NCBI RefSeq assembly: GCF_004216915.1
Contig: NZ_SGXD01000002.1
Span: 744,001-808,000 of the forward strand
DNA from: Motilibacter rhizosphaerae
GTDB lineage: Bacteria > Actinomycetota > Actinomycetes > Motilibacterales > Motilibacteraceae
Length of the DNA: 64,000 bases
Direction: 5' to 3'
The position numbers and the translations under genes were made by a program. Below the pieces are notes generated by a model. The model was not told where the DNA came from. It made no database searches and saw only the letters and a program-made list of their open reading frames with translations. Below are positions 17,180 to 27,402 of this stretch, in pieces; the stretch's first letter is position 1, and the number at the start of each line of letters is the position of its first letter.

Positions 17180-18544
17180 TCAGAGCCAGCCCGACTGCGG
17201 GTCCACGGCCTTGCCGTTGACGTAGACCATGAAGTGGACGTGGCAGCCGGTGGCGTAGCCGGTCTGGCCGGTGTAGCCGATGACCTGGCCGCGGCTGACG
17301 TGCTGCCCGACCGACACCGCGAACCGCTCCTGGTGGCTGTAGCTCGTCGTCAGCGACACCCCGTTGACGACGCCGTGGTCGATCGCGAGCTGGTTGCCGT
17401 AGCCCGTGAGGTTCTGCGCCCAGATGACGGTGCCGTCGGCCGAGGCGTGGATGGGGGTGCCGCAGGCGGCGCCGAAGTCCGTGCCGTCGTGCAGCTTCCA
17501 CACGTGGAGCACGGGGTGGAACCGCATGCCGAACGGCGAGGTGACCGGGCCGTTGACCGGCGGCGAGAAGTAGCCGGCGCCCTGCACCGGCGCGGAGCCA
17601 CCGCCGCTCGAGCCGCCGCTGGACCCGCTGTCGGAGCCACCACCCGACCCGCCCGACCCGCCCGAGCCGCCGCCGGAGGACCCGCCGGGCGGCGTCTCCA
17701 GCGCCCGCCGGCGCGCTGCGGCACGCGCCGCGGCGGCCCGCTTGGCCGCCAGTGCGCGCAGCTGGGCCGAGAGGTGGGCGGAGACCGCCTCCTGGGCGGC
17801 GAGGCGCTGGGCCTCCTGCGCCTTGCGGCTGGACAGCGACTGCTCGGTGGAGGCGGCCTGCGCCGCGGCGCCCTGGGCCGCGCTGCGCGCGTCGGAGGCG
17901 GCGGACTCCGCGGCGTCGAGGGTGACGACCTCGGCCGCGGCCTGCTCCTGCAGCCCGGCGATGATCTGCCGCTTCTGCCGCACGGCCGCCTGCTTCGCGG
18001 CGAGGTCCGCGCGCAGCACCTGCAGCTGGCGGACCGCCCCGCCCTGGGAGCGCAGCGCGCCGCGGACGAGGGCCATCCGGTCGGCCAGCTCGCTCGGGCT
18101 CGAGGAGTCGAGGAACAGGTCGAGCGACGAGCCGGAGGAGCCCTGGCGGTAGGCCTGCCGGACGAGCTCGTCGACGTCGCGCTGGCCGGCCGCGAGCTGG
18201 TCCTGGGCGCTGCTCACGTCGGACTCGGCCGCGTCCTGGTCGTCCTGGGCGGCGGCCAGCCGCGCGGTGAGCTGCGCCTCCTTCCGCTGCGCCGAGGCGA
18301 GCGCGTCCTCGGCCGCGCTCTCCCGCTGCCGCGCCGCGACGAGCGCCGCCTGCGCCTGCTGGTTGGCGACGACGGCCTTCGCCAGGTCCGCGGCCGTGTC
18401 CGCGAGGTCGCCGCGCAGCCGGTCGGCCGCAGCGTCCGAGGCGCGCTTCTGCGACCCCAGGTCGTCCGCGGCTTCGGCGGAGGCGAGCGCGCTCGAGGCG
18501 ACGACGAGCGCCGTCACAGCGGCGAGGAGCGGACGCAGGCGCAC
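17180..18544 (-). CDS. Secreted coiled-coil M23 peptidase linked to FtsEX
   Basis: 454 residues from GTG 18544, chosen because a GGAG lies 10 nt upstream and it gives a clean signal peptide (RLRPLLAAVTALVVASSALA, cut near residue 25). A long Ala/Gln/Arg coiled coil fills about 28-300, a Gly/Ser-rich linker about 295-323, and a LytM/M23 domain 324-454. Zinc ligands are intact: H352 and D356 in LHDGTDFG, H435/H437 in CHVHF. Layout and position right after ftsX match EnvC-type partners of FtsEX, which control septal peptidoglycan splitting. Intact ligands suggest an active endopeptidase rather than a mere activator. Confidence 0.92.
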   Translation of the reverse strand: MRLRPLLAAVTALVVASSALASAEAADDLGSQKRASDAAADRLRGDLADTAADLAKAVVANQQAQAALVAARQRESAAEDALASAQRKEAQLTARLAAAQDDQDAAESDVSSAQDQLAAGQRDVDELVRQAYRQGSSGSSLDLFLDSSSPSELADRMALVRGALRSQGGAVRQLQVLRADLAAKQAAVRQKRQIIAGLQEQAAAEVVTLDAAESAASDARSAAQGAAAQAASTEQSLSSRKAQEAQRLAAQEAVSAHLSAQLRALAAKRAAAARAAARRRALETPPGGSSGGGSGGSGGSGGGSDSGSSGGSSGGGSAPVQGAGYFSPPVNGPVTSPFGMRFHPVLHVWKLHDGTDFGAACGTPIHASADGTVIWAQNLTGYGNQLAIDHGVVNGVSLTTSYSHQERFAVSVGQHVSRGQVIGYTGQTGYATGCHVHFMVYVNGKAVDPQSGWL

Positions 18545-18670
18545 GAAGGGGGCACTCCGACGGTGTGGCCGGACCTGAGCGGGCCGGGGCGGGCACTTCC
18601 CCGCCATTGCACCAGGGCCGCCGCGCCGCGCCAGGCCGCCACGCCGTACGCCGGGCTGTGAGTCGGCGCC

Positions 18671-19576
18671 TCAGACGCGCAGGTGCCGCCGCAGCGTCAC
18701 GAGCGCGGCGAACGCGGACAGGGCCACCCCGACCACGACGACCCAGGGCACGACGGACCAGACGTCCGCCCAGCCGATGAAGGGCACCACCTGGATCTTG
18801 CGCGCCGCCTGGTCGAGCACGATGAACTTCTCGAACGCCACGACGGAGCCGACGGTGAGCGCGGCACCGAGCAGGCCCGCCAGCGCCGCCTCGAGGAGGA
18901 ACGGCAGCTGGATGTAGAAGTTCGACGCGCCGACGAGCCGCATGATCGCGGTCTCCCGCCGGCGGTTGTACGCCGCGACGCGGATGGTGTTGGAGATGAG
19001 CAGCGCCGCGGAGAGCACGGTCGCGCCGGCCACGAGGAACGCCCCCGCCTGCAGCCGGCCGAGGATGTCGAACAGCTTCTGGAAGACCGCCCTGCTGTCG
19101 CTCACCTCCTCGATCCCCGGCGAGCCCGCGAACTTCGACTGGATGACGTCGAGCTGCTCGGGGTCGACGAGCTTGACGCGGAACGACTCGGGCAGCGCCT
19201 CCGGGTCGGTGTTCTCGCTGATGGGGTTGTCCTTGAACATCGCCTTGAAGCGCTTGTACGCCGCGCCCCGGTCCTCGAAGTAGACGGCCTTCACCTCGGG
19301 CATCGCCTTCAGCTCGGCCGAGATCGCGTCGCGCTGCGCCGGGGTGACCTCCCCCTGCGCGCAGCCCGCGGCCGAGTCGTCCTTGGTGCACAGGTAGATC
19401 GAGACCTCGACCTTGTCGTACCAGTAGCCCTTCATCGTGCTGACCTGCTGGCTGAACAGCAGCCCGGCGGCGAAGAAGCCGAGGGCGACCCAGGTCGTGA
19501 TGACGACCGAGACGGTCATGGTGAAGTTGCGACGCAGGCCGAGCAGGACGTCGGAGGCGATGACGCGCAAGCGCAC
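18671..19576 (-). CDS. ftsX: Cell division membrane protein FtsX
   Basis: 301 residues, GTG start with an AAGAGGAG site about 10 nt upstream. A first membrane helix at about 22-42, an extracellular domain of about 115 residues containing two cysteines (YLCTKDDSAAGCAQ), then three helices in the C-terminal FtsX permease domain (about 170-295). The cytoplasmic RRETAIMRLVGASNFYIQ loop that contacts FtsE is present. FtsX relays ATP hydrolysis by FtsE to the extracellular hydrolase; the M23 peptidase gene is the next one downstream. ftsE starts 22 bp upstream. Confidence 0.97.
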   Translation of the reverse strand: MRLRVIASDVLLGLRRNFTMTVSVVITTWVALGFFAAGLLFSQQVSTMKGYWYDKVEVSIYLCTKDDSAAGCAQGEVTPAQRDAISAELKAMPEVKAVYFEDRGAAYKRFKAMFKDNPISENTDPEALPESFRVKLVDPEQLDVIQSKFAGSPGIEEVSDSRAVFQKLFDILGRLQAGAFLVAGATVLSAALLISNTIRVAAYNRRRETAIMRLVGASNFYIQLPFLLEAALAGLLGAALTVGSVVAFEKFIVLDQAARKIQVVPFIGWADVWSVVPWVVVVGVALSAFAALVTLRRHLRV

Positions 19577-19598
19577 GGGGGGAGGTCTCCTCTTGCTC

Positions 19599-20282
19599 TC
19601 AGTAGCCGTAGACGCCGCGGGACTGGTCGCGCACGACCTGCCCCTCGTCGAGCTCCACGACCCGCTTGCGCATCTGGTCGACGATGTCGTTGTCGTGCGT
19701 GGCCATGACCACCGTCGTGCCCGTGCGGTTGATCCGGTCGAGCAGCCGCATGATGCCGACGCTCGTGCTCGGGTCGAGGTTGCCCGTCGGCTCGTCCGCC
19801 AGCAGGATCGTCGGGCGGTTGACGAACGCCCGGGCGATCGCGACGCGCTGCTGCTCGCCGCCCGAGAGCTCGTCGGGCATGCGGTCGCCCTTGCCCTGCA
19901 GCCCGACCAGCTCCAGCACCTCGGGCACGACGGCGCGCACGACCGAGCGCGGCTTCCCGATCACCTCGAGGGCGAACGCGACGTTCTGCGAGACGGTCTT
20001 GCCCGGCAGCAGGCGGAAGTCCTGGAACACCACGCCGATCTGCCGGCGCAGCGCGGGGACCTTCCAGGCCGGCAGGCGGCTGACGTCGCGGCCGGCGACG
20101 TAGACCGCGCCGGCCGTCGCCCTCTCCTCCTTCAGCACCAGGCGCAGGAACGTCGACTTGCCCGACCCCGAGGGGCCGACGAGGAAGACGAACTCGCCCT
20201 TGCCGATCTCCACGTCGACCGCGCCCAGGGCCGGGCGGTTCGTACGCGGGTAGGACATGGTGACGGCGTCGAAGCGGATCAC
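19599..20282 (-). CDS. ftsE: Cell division ATP-binding protein FtsE
   Basis: 227 residues. Walker [11 protein letters not shown]-loop [13 protein letters not shown], signature LSGGEQQR, Walker [13 protein letters not shown] and the H-loop ATHDND are all present; the QDFRLL and [13 protein letters not shown] segments are typical of FtsE rather than other ABC ATPases. The GTG start at 20282 (SVIRFDAV) fits family length; a longer form from 20339 would add an unconserved leader. It drives FtsX and, through it, cell-wall hydrolysis at the septum. Confidence 0.97.
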   Translation of the reverse strand: MIRFDAVTMSYPRTNRPALGAVDVEIGKGEFVFLVGPSGSGKSTFLRLVLKEERATAGAVYVAGRDVSRLPAWKVPALRRQIGVVFQDFRLLPGKTVSQNVAFALEVIGKPRSVVRAVVPEVLELVGLQGKGDRMPDELSGGEQQRVAIARAFVNRPTILLADEPTGNLDPSTSVGIMRLLDRINRTGTTVVMATHDNDIVDQMRKRVVELDEGQVVRDQSRGVYGY

Positions 20283-20488
20283 GGACCGACCAGGGGCTCG
20301 GGGACGGGGCGCGCGCCAGTCTAGGTGGGCTCCCTGCACGTTCCCTGGATGTCGGGCTGGACGCCGGGCGGGGAGCCGACTGAGGTGCAGGACACCCCGG
20401 ATGCGGGCACGCTGGGCTTCAGCGGGACGTTGGTCTGGTCGATAGGGCAGCGACAGAGCAGTGCCGACAGGGTCGAGGAGGGGTCGCG

Positions 20489-20680
20489 GTGGCGCAGTTC
20501 GACGGCCGGGCGCGCCCGGTGTGCGCGGCCTGTGGAGGTCCTGCGGACGAGGGGCGCTGCTCCACGTGCCGGCCGTTCCGCAACCGGCCGCCGGAGGACC
20601 ACGGCCGCGGACCCGCGCTGCTCGCCCTCGCCGCCGCCCTGCTCGTGACCTGGGTCGGTCTGCTGCTCCTCGCGCACTAG
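20489..20680 (+). CDS. Small zinc-ribbon-like membrane protein
   Basis: 63 residues from GTG 20489, with a GAGGAGGGG ribosome site about 8 nt upstream. Two CxxC pairs (CAAC and CSTC, about residues 12-27) look like a small metal-binding knuckle; a single membrane helix follows at about 43-61. I do not recognise the family. It is divergent from ftsE and reads toward the GntR gene. The strong ribosome site and ordered composition favour a real gene. Confidence 0.6.
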   Translation: MAQFDGRARPVCAACGGPADEGRCSTCRPFRNRPPEDHGRGPALLALAAALLVTWVGLLLLAH

Positions 20681-20706
20681 CCGCTCACGACGCGCCCACG
20701 GGCCGC

Positions 20707-21387
20707 TCACGCCGCGGGGACGCCGCCGGCCCTCCTGGCGAGCGCCACCAGGTGCCCGCGCGCCGCGCGGGCCGCCCCCTCCGCGTCCCCCTGCCGCACG
20801 CGCTCGACGATGCGGGCGTGCAGGTCGTGCTCGGCGGGCGGGTCGGCCTCCCCCTGCAGGCGCAGGTAGTCGAGCATCGCCGTGCGCACGCGCTCGCGCA
20901 GCAGGTCGACGAGCTCGAGGAGCAGCGGGTTGCCCGCGGCCGCCACGACCGCCCGGTGGAACGCGAGGTCGGCGTCGACGTACGCCTCGGCCGGTCCGCC
21001 GACCGCCGCCGCCCGCTCGGCCAGCGCCGCGTCGAGCGCGGCGAGGTCCTCCTCCGTGCGCCGCTCGGCGGCGAGCCGGGCGCCCTCGACCTCGAGCGCC
21101 TCCCGCGCCTCGACGACCTCGACGACCTCCGCGCGCCGCAGCGCCTCGCCCCAGCCGGAGCGGGCCGCTGCCCGGACGTACGTGCCCGCGCCCTGCCGCG
21201 ACTCGACCATCCCGGCGCCGGCGAGCACGCGGACGGCCTCCCGGACGGTCGAGCGCCCGACGCCGAGCTCCTCGGCGAGCTGCGCCTCACCCGGCAGCCT
21301 GTCGCCCACCGCCCAGCGCCCCGCGCGGATGCCGTCCGCGACGGCGGCGGCGGCCTGCTCGGCGAGGGGAGCGCGCTGGAGGGGCAT
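20707..21387 (-). CDS. FadR-type GntR regulator (FCD domain)
   Basis: 226 residues. Winged-helix GntR head with LPGEAQLAEELGVGRSTVREAVRVLAGAGMVESRQGAGTYV order (about 31-71), then an all-helical FCD ligand domain (about 90-220) with the DLAFHRAVVAAAGNPLL motif and metal-ligand-type histidines. ATG at 21387. It is divergent from leuA, and the 78-bp gap holds the palindrome TTGTCAGACAA, the kind of site bound by FCD-type GntR proteins. It is therefore the likely repressor of leuA and probably of itself. Confidence 0.92.
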   Translation of the reverse strand: MPLQRAPLAEQAAAAVADGIRAGRWAVGDRLPGEAQLAEELGVGRSTVREAVRVLAGAGMVESRQGAGTYVRAAARSGWGEALRRAEVVEVVEAREALEVEGARLAAERRTEEDLAALDAALAERAAAVGGPAEAYVDADLAFHRAVVAAAGNPLLLELVDLLRERVRTAMLDYLRLQGEADPPAEHDLHARIVERVRQGDAEGAARAARGHLVALARRAGGVPAA

Positions 21388-21428
21388 GCGTCCATCCTGG
21401 CGACCTCCCGCTCGTCGGACAACTCCAC

Positions 21429-21439
21429 TTGTCAGACAA
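21429..21439. promoter_or_regulatory. Putative GntR/FCD operator
   Basis: Perfect palindrome TTGTC-A-GACAA. A second half-site, GTCGGACAAC, lies at 21413-21422. FCD-type GntR proteins bind TNGTNNNACNA-like palindromes, and this matches. It covers the proposed -35 box of leuA, which fits repression by steric blockage. Confidence 0.7.
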
Positions 21440-21458
21440 CCTGATGTGTCGCTAGCGT
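21429..21458 (+). promoter_or_regulatory. leuA promoter
   Basis: -35 TTGTCA (21429-21434), 18-bp spacer, -10 TAGCGT (21453-21458). The leuA ATG begins 8 nt after the -10 box, so the transcript is probably leaderless. The -35 is inside the operator. Confidence 0.6.
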
Positions 21459-21465
21459 CCCAGCC

Positions 21466-23238
21466 ATGACGACGACCGCCCCCTGGTGGGACCGCCAGCT
21501 CCCGTCCGGGATGCCCTCGCACCGCTACCGCGCCGTCCACGACCGGGTCGCGCTCCCGTCCGGGCCCCGCAGCTGGCCGGACGCCCGGCTGACCGCGGCT
21601 CCGCTCTGGGTGCCGGTGGACCTGCGCGACGGCAACCAGGCGCTGCCCGAGCCGATGGACCCGGAGCGCAAGCGGCGGATGTTCGAGCTGCTGGTCGCCA
21701 TGGGCTACAAGGAGGTCGAGGTCGGCTACCCGAGCGCCTCGCAGACCGACTTCGACTTCGTCCGCCTGCTGGCCGGGAGCGAGCTGGCGCCGCCCGACGT
21801 CACGGTCTCCGTCTTCACCGCCGCGCGGCGCGACCTGGTCGAGCGGACGGTCGAGTCCGTGCGCGGGCTGCGGGGCGACGTCCTCATCCACCTCTACGTC
21901 GCGACCGCCCCGCTGTGGCGGCGGCTGGTGCTGCGCCGCTCGCGCCAGGAGGTCCTCGAGCTGGTGCTGGCCGGGGCGCGCGACGTCCTCGAGCTCGCCG
22001 GCGACCTGCCGCGCGCGCGGTTCCAGTTCTCCCCGGAGGTCTTCAACCTCACCGAGCCCGAGTTCGCGCTCGAGGTCTGCGACCGGGTGACCGCGCTGTG
22101 GGAGGCGAGCACCGACCGCCCGGTGGTGCTCAACCTGCCGGTGACGGTGGAGGCGGCGACGCCCAACGTCTACGCCGACCAGATCGAGTGGATGCACCGC
22201 TCACTCGCGCGGCGCGAGGCGGTCATCCTCTCCGTCCACCCGCACAACGACCGCGGGACCGGTGTCGCGTGCGCGGAGCTCGCCCTGCTCGCCGGGGCCC
22301 AGCGCGTCGAGGGCTGCGTGTTCGGCAACGGCGAGCGGACCGGCAACGTCGACCTCGCGACCCTGGCGCTGAACCTCCACGCCCAGGGCGTGGACCCGCG
22401 CGTCGACTTCTCCGACATCGACGCCGTCCGCCGGACGGTCGAGGAGTGCACGGGCATCGCGGTGCACGAGCGGCACCCGTACGTCGGCTCGCTCGTGCAC
22501 TCGGCGTTCTCCGGGACCCACCAGGACGCCATCGCCAAGGGGTTCGCGGCGCTGCGCGAGGAGGCGCGCGCCGCCGGCGTCGACCCGCGCGAGCTGGCGT
22601 GGGAGGTGCCGTACCTCCCGGTCGACCCGGCCGACCTGGGCCGCTCGTACGACGCCGTCGTGCGCGTGAACAGCCAGTCGGGCAAGGGCGGCGCGGCCTA
22701 CCTCCTGCGCGGGGCGACGGGCATCGAGCTGCCGCGCGCCATGCAGGTCGACTACGCCCGCCACGTCCAGCGGCTCGCGGACGACGAGGGCGGCGAGGTG
22801 GACGGCGAGCGGCTCGCCCGCCTGCTCCACGAGGTGTACGCCCCCGAGGGCGGCGGCGTCGTGCTCCACGGCTGGCACGACGAGCACCCGCTCGACGGGG
22901 CGGCGAGCGTGACGGTCGACCTCGCGGTCGAGGGGGAGCGGCGTACGCGGGCGTTCCCCGGCGCCGGGCCGGTCGAGGCGCTCGTGCTCGCCCTCGCAGA
23001 GCGGGGTGTCGCGCTGGAGGTGCGCTCGCTGGCGCAGCAGTCGCTGGGCGCCGGCAGCGCCGCCCGCGCCGTGAGCTTCCTGGAGTACGCCGCGGCCGGG
23101 ACCGCGGGCTGGGCGCTCGGGCTGGACTCCTCGACGACGGGCGCGAACCTCGCCGCCGTGGTGTCGGCAGCCCGACGGCTCGTGCTCGGGCGGGCAGCTA
23201 GCCCTGCGACTTGCGCCAGCGGATCCCGGCTTCGATGA
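21466..23238 (+). CDS. leuA: 2-isopropylmalate synthase LeuA
   Basis: 590 residues, the long actinobacterial type. It condenses acetyl-CoA with 2-oxoisovalerate in the first committed step of leucine synthesis. Visible features: PSHRYRAV near the start, the catalytic [10 protein letters not shown] (about 51-60), [19 protein letters not shown], and the metal-binding [15 protein letters not shown] (HxH, about 260). The last ~130 residues form the LeuA dimer/regulatory domain, ending SLEYAAAG-like with [18 protein letters not shown]. The ATG follows a leaderless-type promoter under a GntR operator. Its 3' end overlaps prfB on the other strand by 41 bp. Confidence 0.95.
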   Translation: MTTTAPWWDRQLPSGMPSHRYRAVHDRVALPSGPRSWPDARLTAAPLWVPVDLRDGNQALPEPMDPERKRRMFELLVAMGYKEVEVGYPSASQTDFDFVRLLAGSELAPPDVTVSVFTAARRDLVERTVESVRGLRGDVLIHLYVATAPLWRRLVLRRSRQEVLELVLAGARDVLELAGDLPRARFQFSPEVFNLTEPEFALEVCDRVTALWEASTDRPVVLNLPVTVEAATPNVYADQIEWMHRSLARREAVILSVHPHNDRGTGVACAELALLAGAQRVEGCVFGNGERTGNVDLATLALNLHAQGVDPRVDFSDIDAVRRTVEECTGIAVHERHPYVGSLVHSAFSGTHQDAIAKGFAALREEARAAGVDPRELAWEVPYLPVDPADLGRSYDAVVRVNSQSGKGGAAYLLRGATGIELPRAMQVDYARHVQRLADDEGGEVDGERLARLLHEVYAPEGGGVVLHGWHDEHPLDGAASVTVDLAVEGERRTRAFPGAGPVEALVLALAERGVALEVRSLAQQSLGAGSAARAVSFLEYAAAGTAGWALGLDSSTTGANLAAVVSAARRLVLGRAASPATCASGSRLR

Positions 23239-24301
23239 GACCGTCGATGTCGCCGTCGAGGACGGACTGGGTGTTGCCCGTCTCGTACTCCGTGCGCAGG
23301 TCCTTCACCATCTGGTACGGGTGCAGCACGTAGGAGCGCATCTGGTTGCCCCACGAGCCGGACGAGTCGCCCTTGAGCGCGTCCATCCGGGCCTGCTCCT
23401 CCTGCCGGCGGCGCTCGAGCAGCTTGGCCTGCAGGACCGCCATGGCCGAGGCGCGGTTCTGGATCTGCGAGCGCTCGTTCTGGCAGCTCACGACGATGCC
23501 GGTCGGCAGGTGGGTGAGCCGCACGGCGCTGTCGGTCGTGTTGACGCCCTGGCCACCGGGCCCGCTCGAGCGGAAGACGTCGACGCGGATGTCGTCGTCG
23601 GGGATCTCGATGTGGTCGTCGGTCTCGACCTGCGGCAGCACCTCGACGCCGGCGAAGCTGGTCTGGCGGCGGCCCTGGTTGTCGAACGGCGAGATGCGCA
23701 CGAGCCGGTGGGTGCCCTGCTCGACGCTCAGCGTGCCGTAGGCGTACGGCGCCCCCACGCGGAACGTCGCCGACTTGATGCCGGCCTCCTCCGCGTAGGA
23801 GGTGTCGAGCACATCGACCTTGAAGTCGTGGCGCTCGGCCCAGCGGAGGTACATCCGCATGAGCATCTCGGCGAAGTCCGCGGCGTCGACCCCGCCGGCC
23901 TCCGCGCGCACCGTCACGAGCGCCTCGCGCGAGTCGTACTCGCCGTTGAGCAGGGTCTGCACCTCGAGGGCCTCGATGTCGCCCTGGAGGCGGGCGAGCT
24001 CGGCCTGCGCCTCCTCGCGGGTGCCCTCGTCGTCCTCGCCCTCGGCGAGCTCCCAGAGCACGGCGAGGTCGTCGAGGCGGGAGCGGTAGCCCTCCACCTT
24101 GCGCAGGCTGCCCTGCAGGTGGGCGAGCTTCGAGGTCACCTTCTGCGCCTCGTCCGGGTCGTTCCACAGGTCGGGGGCGCCCGACTGGTCCTCGAGGTCC
24201 TTGACCTGCGCGCGCAGCGCCGGCAGGTCGAGGACCGTCTCGACGCTGGTCAGCGTCGTGTCGAGGGACTTGAGCTCGTCGGAGAAGTCGGGACCGGCCA
24301 C
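23198..24301 (-). CDS. prfB: Peptide chain release factor 2
   Basis: 367 residues. Class-I release factor with the hydrolysis motif GGQ ([12 protein letters not shown]) and the UGA/UAA-reading anticodon tripeptide SPF (RISPFDNQG), which marks RF2 rather than RF1. The frame is continuous: no internal TGA and so no programmed +1 frameshift. The GTG start at 24301 ([10 protein letters not shown]) fits actinobacterial homologues; a TTG at 24310 is possible. prfB and ftsE, adjacent in many actinomycetes, are separated here by leuA, gntR and a small gene. Confidence 0.96.
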   Translation of the reverse strand: MAGPDFSDELKSLDTTLTSVETVLDLPALRAQVKDLEDQSGAPDLWNDPDEAQKVTSKLAHLQGSLRKVEGYRSRLDDLAVLWELAEGEDDEGTREEAQAELARLQGDIEALEVQTLLNGEYDSREALVTVRAEAGGVDAADFAEMLMRMYLRWAERHDFKVDVLDTSYAEEAGIKSATFRVGAPYAYGTLSVEQGTHRLVRISPFDNQGRRQTSFAGVEVLPQVETDDHIEIPDDDIRVDVFRSSGPGGQGVNTTDSAVRLTHLPTGIVVSCQNERSQIQNRASAMAVLQAKLLERRRQEEQARMDALKGDSSGSWGNQMRSYVLHPYQMVKDLRTEYETGNTQSVLDGDIDGLIEAGIRWRKSQG

Positions 24302-24342
24302 GAGGGACAAGGGTACGGCGCGCGCGGGCCCCGCACGTCCGG

Positions 24343-24864
24343 CTAGACCTCCAGCGCGGTGTGCTCGCCCAGCCCGTGGTAGCGGCGGTCGTGGTAGACG
24401 AGCGGCGCAGCCTCCGGGTCGACCCGCGCGGCGGTCACCCGACCGAGGACCAGCCAGTGGTCGCCGACGCGCACCCGCTCGTCCGTCGCGCAGCGAAGCC
24501 ACGAGGCCGCGTCGAGCAGCGCGGGCTCCCCCGTCGTCAGCCGCACCCACCGGGTCGGGGGCGCGAACCGGTCGATCCCGCGGGTCGCGAAGTGCTGGGC
24601 GAGCTCGGGGTGGTCCTGGCCGAGCAGGTTGACGACGAAGCTGCCGGCCCGGGAGAGCGCGGGCCACGCGGACGCGCTCTCGGCGATGGCCAGCGAGACC
24701 ATCGGCGGGTCGAGGCTCACGGAGACGAGCGAGGTCGCCGTCAGGCCGGCCGGCCCGGCGCCCGCGTCGGCGGTGACGACGACGACGCCCGCCGGGTGGC
24801 GGCGGAACGCCGCCCGGAAGTCCTCGGGGGTGGCCGGTCCCAGCGCGATCTCCTGCTGCTCCAC
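24343..24864 (-). CDS. Flavin reductase-like FMN-binding protein
   Basis: 173 residues of the flavin reductase/DIM6-NTAB family. [13 protein letters not shown] at the N-terminus, [21 protein letters not shown] (flavin contact), [18 protein letters not shown] and the terminal [11 protein letters not shown] are all family hallmarks. It reduces FMN or FAD with NAD(P)H, usually to supply a two-component monooxygenase; no such partner lies next to it. GTG start at 24864, 17 bp after the upstream RmlD-like gene. Confidence 0.92.
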   Translation of the reverse strand: MEQQEIALGPATPEDFRAAFRRHPAGVVVVTADAGAGPAGLTATSLVSVSLDPPMVSLAIAESASAWPALSRAGSFVVNLLGQDHPELAQHFATRGIDRFAPPTRWVRLTTGEPALLDAASWLRCATDERVRVGDHWLVLGRVTAARVDPEAAPLVYHDRRYHGLGEHTALEV

Positions 24865-24881
24865 CCCCCGATCCTGCCTCC

Positions 24882-25691
24882 TCAGGGCGCGAGGAGCGAG
24901 CGCACGCCCCGCAGCGGGGTGCGCAGCGCGGCCGCGGTGCGCGTCGCGTCGAGCCGCACGTCGAGCGGGCCGGGGCGGTCGGCGGCGGTACGGGCGCGGA
25001 CCGGCAGCAGCCCGGGGTCGAGCCCGTCGCGGACTGCGAGCAGCCGGCCGAGCTCGGCCCGGCTGACCGCGTCCGGGCCGGCGAGGTGCGCGACGCCGCT
25101 CCTCGGCTCGCGGGCCAGCTCGAGGAGGGCGGCCGCGAGGTCGGCGACGTGCACGGGGCAGCGGACCTCGTCGGTGAACAGCGCCCCGGTCGCGGCGCCG
25201 GTGGCCAGGCGGCGGACGAAGCCCTCGAACGGCGAGCCGCCGAGCACGAGCGAGGTGCGCGCCACCACGGCGCGTGGCGCGATCGCGCGGACCGCGGTCT
25301 CGGCGGCGGCCTTCGCCGCACCGTACGGCGAGACGGGGTCGGGCAGCGCGTCCTCGGCGTACGTCACCGCGGCACCGGAGAACACCACGTCGCTGGAGAC
25401 GTGGACGAGCGGGCGGCTCCCGACCGCGAGGGCGACGTGCGCGGCGCCGTCAGCCGTCGTCGCCCAGTCGTCCACCCGGTACGCCGTGCTCACCACCGCG
25501 TCCGGGTCCACCTCGGCGACCAGGGAGGCGACACCGGCACGCTCGCGGACGTCGAGCCGGTGCCAGTCGACGGAGGGGTCGCCTGGACCAGCCGCGCACG
25601 CCGTGGCGCTGACCCGGTCGCCCGCGGCGAGGGCCTGCGCGACGAGCTCGCGGCCCACCAGGCCCGAGCCGCCGATCACGAGCAGGTGCAT
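24882..25691 (-). CDS. RmlD-like NAD(P)-dependent sugar reductase
   Basis: 269 residues, extended SDR. Nucleotide loop [10 protein letters not shown] at 7-16; VSSDVVFSG and [11 protein letters not shown] (YxxxK) in the middle. The family reduces dTDP-4-dehydrorhamnose, but stand-alone members have varied substrates and there are no rhamnose genes nearby, so the specific function is open. It follows the MCP terminator and precedes the flavin reductase by 17 bp, so these two probably form one unit. Confidence 0.85.
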   Translation of the reverse strand: MHLLVIGGSGLVGRELVAQALAAGDRVSATACAAGPGDPSVDWHRLDVRERAGVASLVAEVDPDAVVSTAYRVDDWATTADGAAHVALAVGSRPLVHVSSDVVFSGAAVTYAEDALPDPVSPYGAAKAAAETAVRAIAPRAVVARTSLVLGGSPFEGFVRRLATGAATGALFTDEVRCPVHVADLAAALLELAREPRSGVAHLAGPDAVSRAELGRLLAVRDGLDPGLLPVRARTAADRPGPLDVRLDATRTAAALRTPLRGVRSLLAP

Positions 25692-25720
25692 GGCGACATC
25701 CGACCACAGCGCACGACGAC

Positions 25721-25756
25721 AGCGGGCCCGGACGCCGTGGGGCGTCCGGGCCCGCT
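25721..25756 (-). terminator. Hairpin terminator after the chemoreceptor gene
   Basis: Perfect 16-bp inverted repeat, arms 25721-25736 and 25741-25756, loop of 4 nt. It lies 14 bp past the chemoreceptor stop and before the RmlD-like gene, so it ends the chvE-like/MCP transcript. Confidence 0.85.
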
Positions 25757-25769
25757 GGGGGCAGGTCGG

Positions 25770-27383
25770 TCAGGCGCGGAAGTGCGCCACCAGGGCCTGG
25801 AGCTCGTGCGCCATGAGGCTGAGCTCGGCGACGGCGTCCTTCGACTGCGAGACACCGACGCTGGTCACTCGCGAGGACTCGGCGAGCTGGGCGATGGTGC
25901 CGGCGATGCCGCCCGCGCCCTCCGCCGCCGCCGCGACGCTGCGGTTCATCTCGTTGGTGGTCGCCGTCTGCTCCTCGACCGCCGTGGCGATCGTGGTCTG
26001 GAAGTCGTTGATCTGCGAGATGACCGAGCTGATCTCGCTGATCGCGGACACGGCGCCCTCGGTGTCGGCCTGGATGGCCAGCACGCGCTTGCTGATGTCC
26101 TCGGTCGCCCGCGCGGTCTCCTGAGCGAGCTCCTTGACCTCGTTGGCGACGACCGCGAAGCCCTTGCCGGACTCCCCGGCGCGCGCCGCCTCGATGGTGG
26201 CGTTGAGCGCGAGCAGGTTGGTCTGCTCGGCGATCGAGGTGATGACCTTGACGACCTCGGCGATCTCCGTGGAGGACTCGCCGAGCTTGCCGACCTGCGC
26301 CGTCGTGGACTCGGCGATGGTGACGGCACGACCGGCGACGCGGGCGGCCTCGTTGGCGTTGTGGGCGATCTCGCTGATGGACAGGCCCATCTCCTCCGCG
26401 CCGGTGGCGACGGTCTGCACGTTGACCGACACCTGCTGCGCGGACTGGGCGACGAGCTCGGCCTGGCGCGAGGAGTCCTCGACCGAGCCGGTCATCGAGA
26501 CGGAGTTCGAGGACATCTCCTCGGCGGCGGCGGCCACGGCCGTGGCGGACGCGGTCACCGAGCGGACGACCTCGCGGACGCCGTGCAGCGCCTTGTCGAG
26601 CGCGGTGGCCATCTGGCCGACCTCGTCCTTGGAGGTGACGTCGGCGGACACGGTCAGGTCGCCCTTGGCCATGGCGTCGAGCGCCTTGACCACGCGCTGC
26701 AGGGGCTTCTTGATCGAGCTGACCACGATGAAGGACAGCAGGACCACGATGAGGGCGCAGATGCCGGCCACGCCGTACAGCAGGTGGGTGGCGTTGGCAC
26801 GCTCGGACGCGGCGGAGGCGTTGGCGCCGGCGATGACCTTCGCGAACTCCGTGCGCTCGTTGCGGAGCACCGCGCTGACGAGGTAGTTGTCCACGCCGAT
26901 CTGCTCCCACCCGAGCCGGGCGGTCGCCGGGTCGGCACCGGCGTTCGTGATGAACGTCGTGATGGTCTTCACGTAGTCGGAGTAGACCGCGTTGAGGTTG
27001 TCCAGGCTCTTCTCCTGCGCCTTCGGCAGGTGCTGGGACTGCAGCTGCTGCAGGAGCTTCGTGCTCTCGTCGACCTGCTGCTGGAGCAGCGGGAGCTGGT
27101 CGGAGGGCTTGGTGCGGGCGATCGCCTGCAGGCCGTTGTTCTTGAGCTCGCTGGCGAGGCGGTCGAGCTGGAGGACCTCGGCGCTCGCGGCGTTGAGGTG
27201 CGTGAGCTTGGTGGCGTTGGCCGACGCGGTCGCGCTGGTCCGCGCGCTCACGCCGATGCAGGTCAGCAGGGCGAGCAGACTGACGCCGGCGAGGGCGATC
27301 AGCTTGACGCCGACGGGACGGTCAGCGACCACGCGCAGAGCGCGGTGCTGGACGCCGCTGGTGCGGAGTGCCTGGGTGGTCAT
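25770..27383 (-). CDS. Methyl-accepting chemotaxis protein
   Basis: 537 residues. First membrane helix about 25-47, an extracellular helical sensor of about 150 residues, second helix about 201-222, HAMP about 223-275, then a long cytoplasmic coiled coil. The conserved signalling tip [19 protein letters not shown] is in the expected place near residue 390. There is no C-terminal CheR-binding pentapeptide. It starts (ATG 27383) 19 bp after the sugar-binding lipoprotein gene, so the two are co-transcribed and the lipoprotein probably presents its sugar to this receptor. It implies a motile organism. Confidence 0.94.
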   Translation of the reverse strand: MTTQALRTSGVQHRALRVVADRPVGVKLIALAGVSLLALLTCIGVSARTSATASANATKLTHLNAASAEVLQLDRLASELKNNGLQAIARTKPSDQLPLLQQQVDESTKLLQQLQSQHLPKAQEKSLDNLNAVYSDYVKTITTFITNAGADPATARLGWEQIGVDNYLVSAVLRNERTEFAKVIAGANASAASERANATHLLYGVAGICALIVVLLSFIVVSSIKKPLQRVVKALDAMAKGDLTVSADVTSKDEVGQMATALDKALHGVREVVRSVTASATAVAAAAEEMSSNSVSMTGSVEDSSRQAELVAQSAQQVSVNVQTVATGAEEMGLSISEIAHNANEAARVAGRAVTIAESTTAQVGKLGESSTEIAEVVKVITSIAEQTNLLALNATIEAARAGESGKGFAVVANEVKELAQETARATEDISKRVLAIQADTEGAVSAISEISSVISQINDFQTTIATAVEEQTATTNEMNRSVAAAAEGAGGIAGTIAQLAESSRVTSVGVSQSKDAVAELSLMAHELQALVAHFRA

Positions 27384-27402
27384 GGTTGTCGTCGCTCCCG
27401 TC

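Noticed and set aside
24242-24310. Programmed frameshift in prfB
   Set aside because: No CTTTGA-type slippery stop in the first codons; the frame from GTG 24301 is continuous through the GGQ region.
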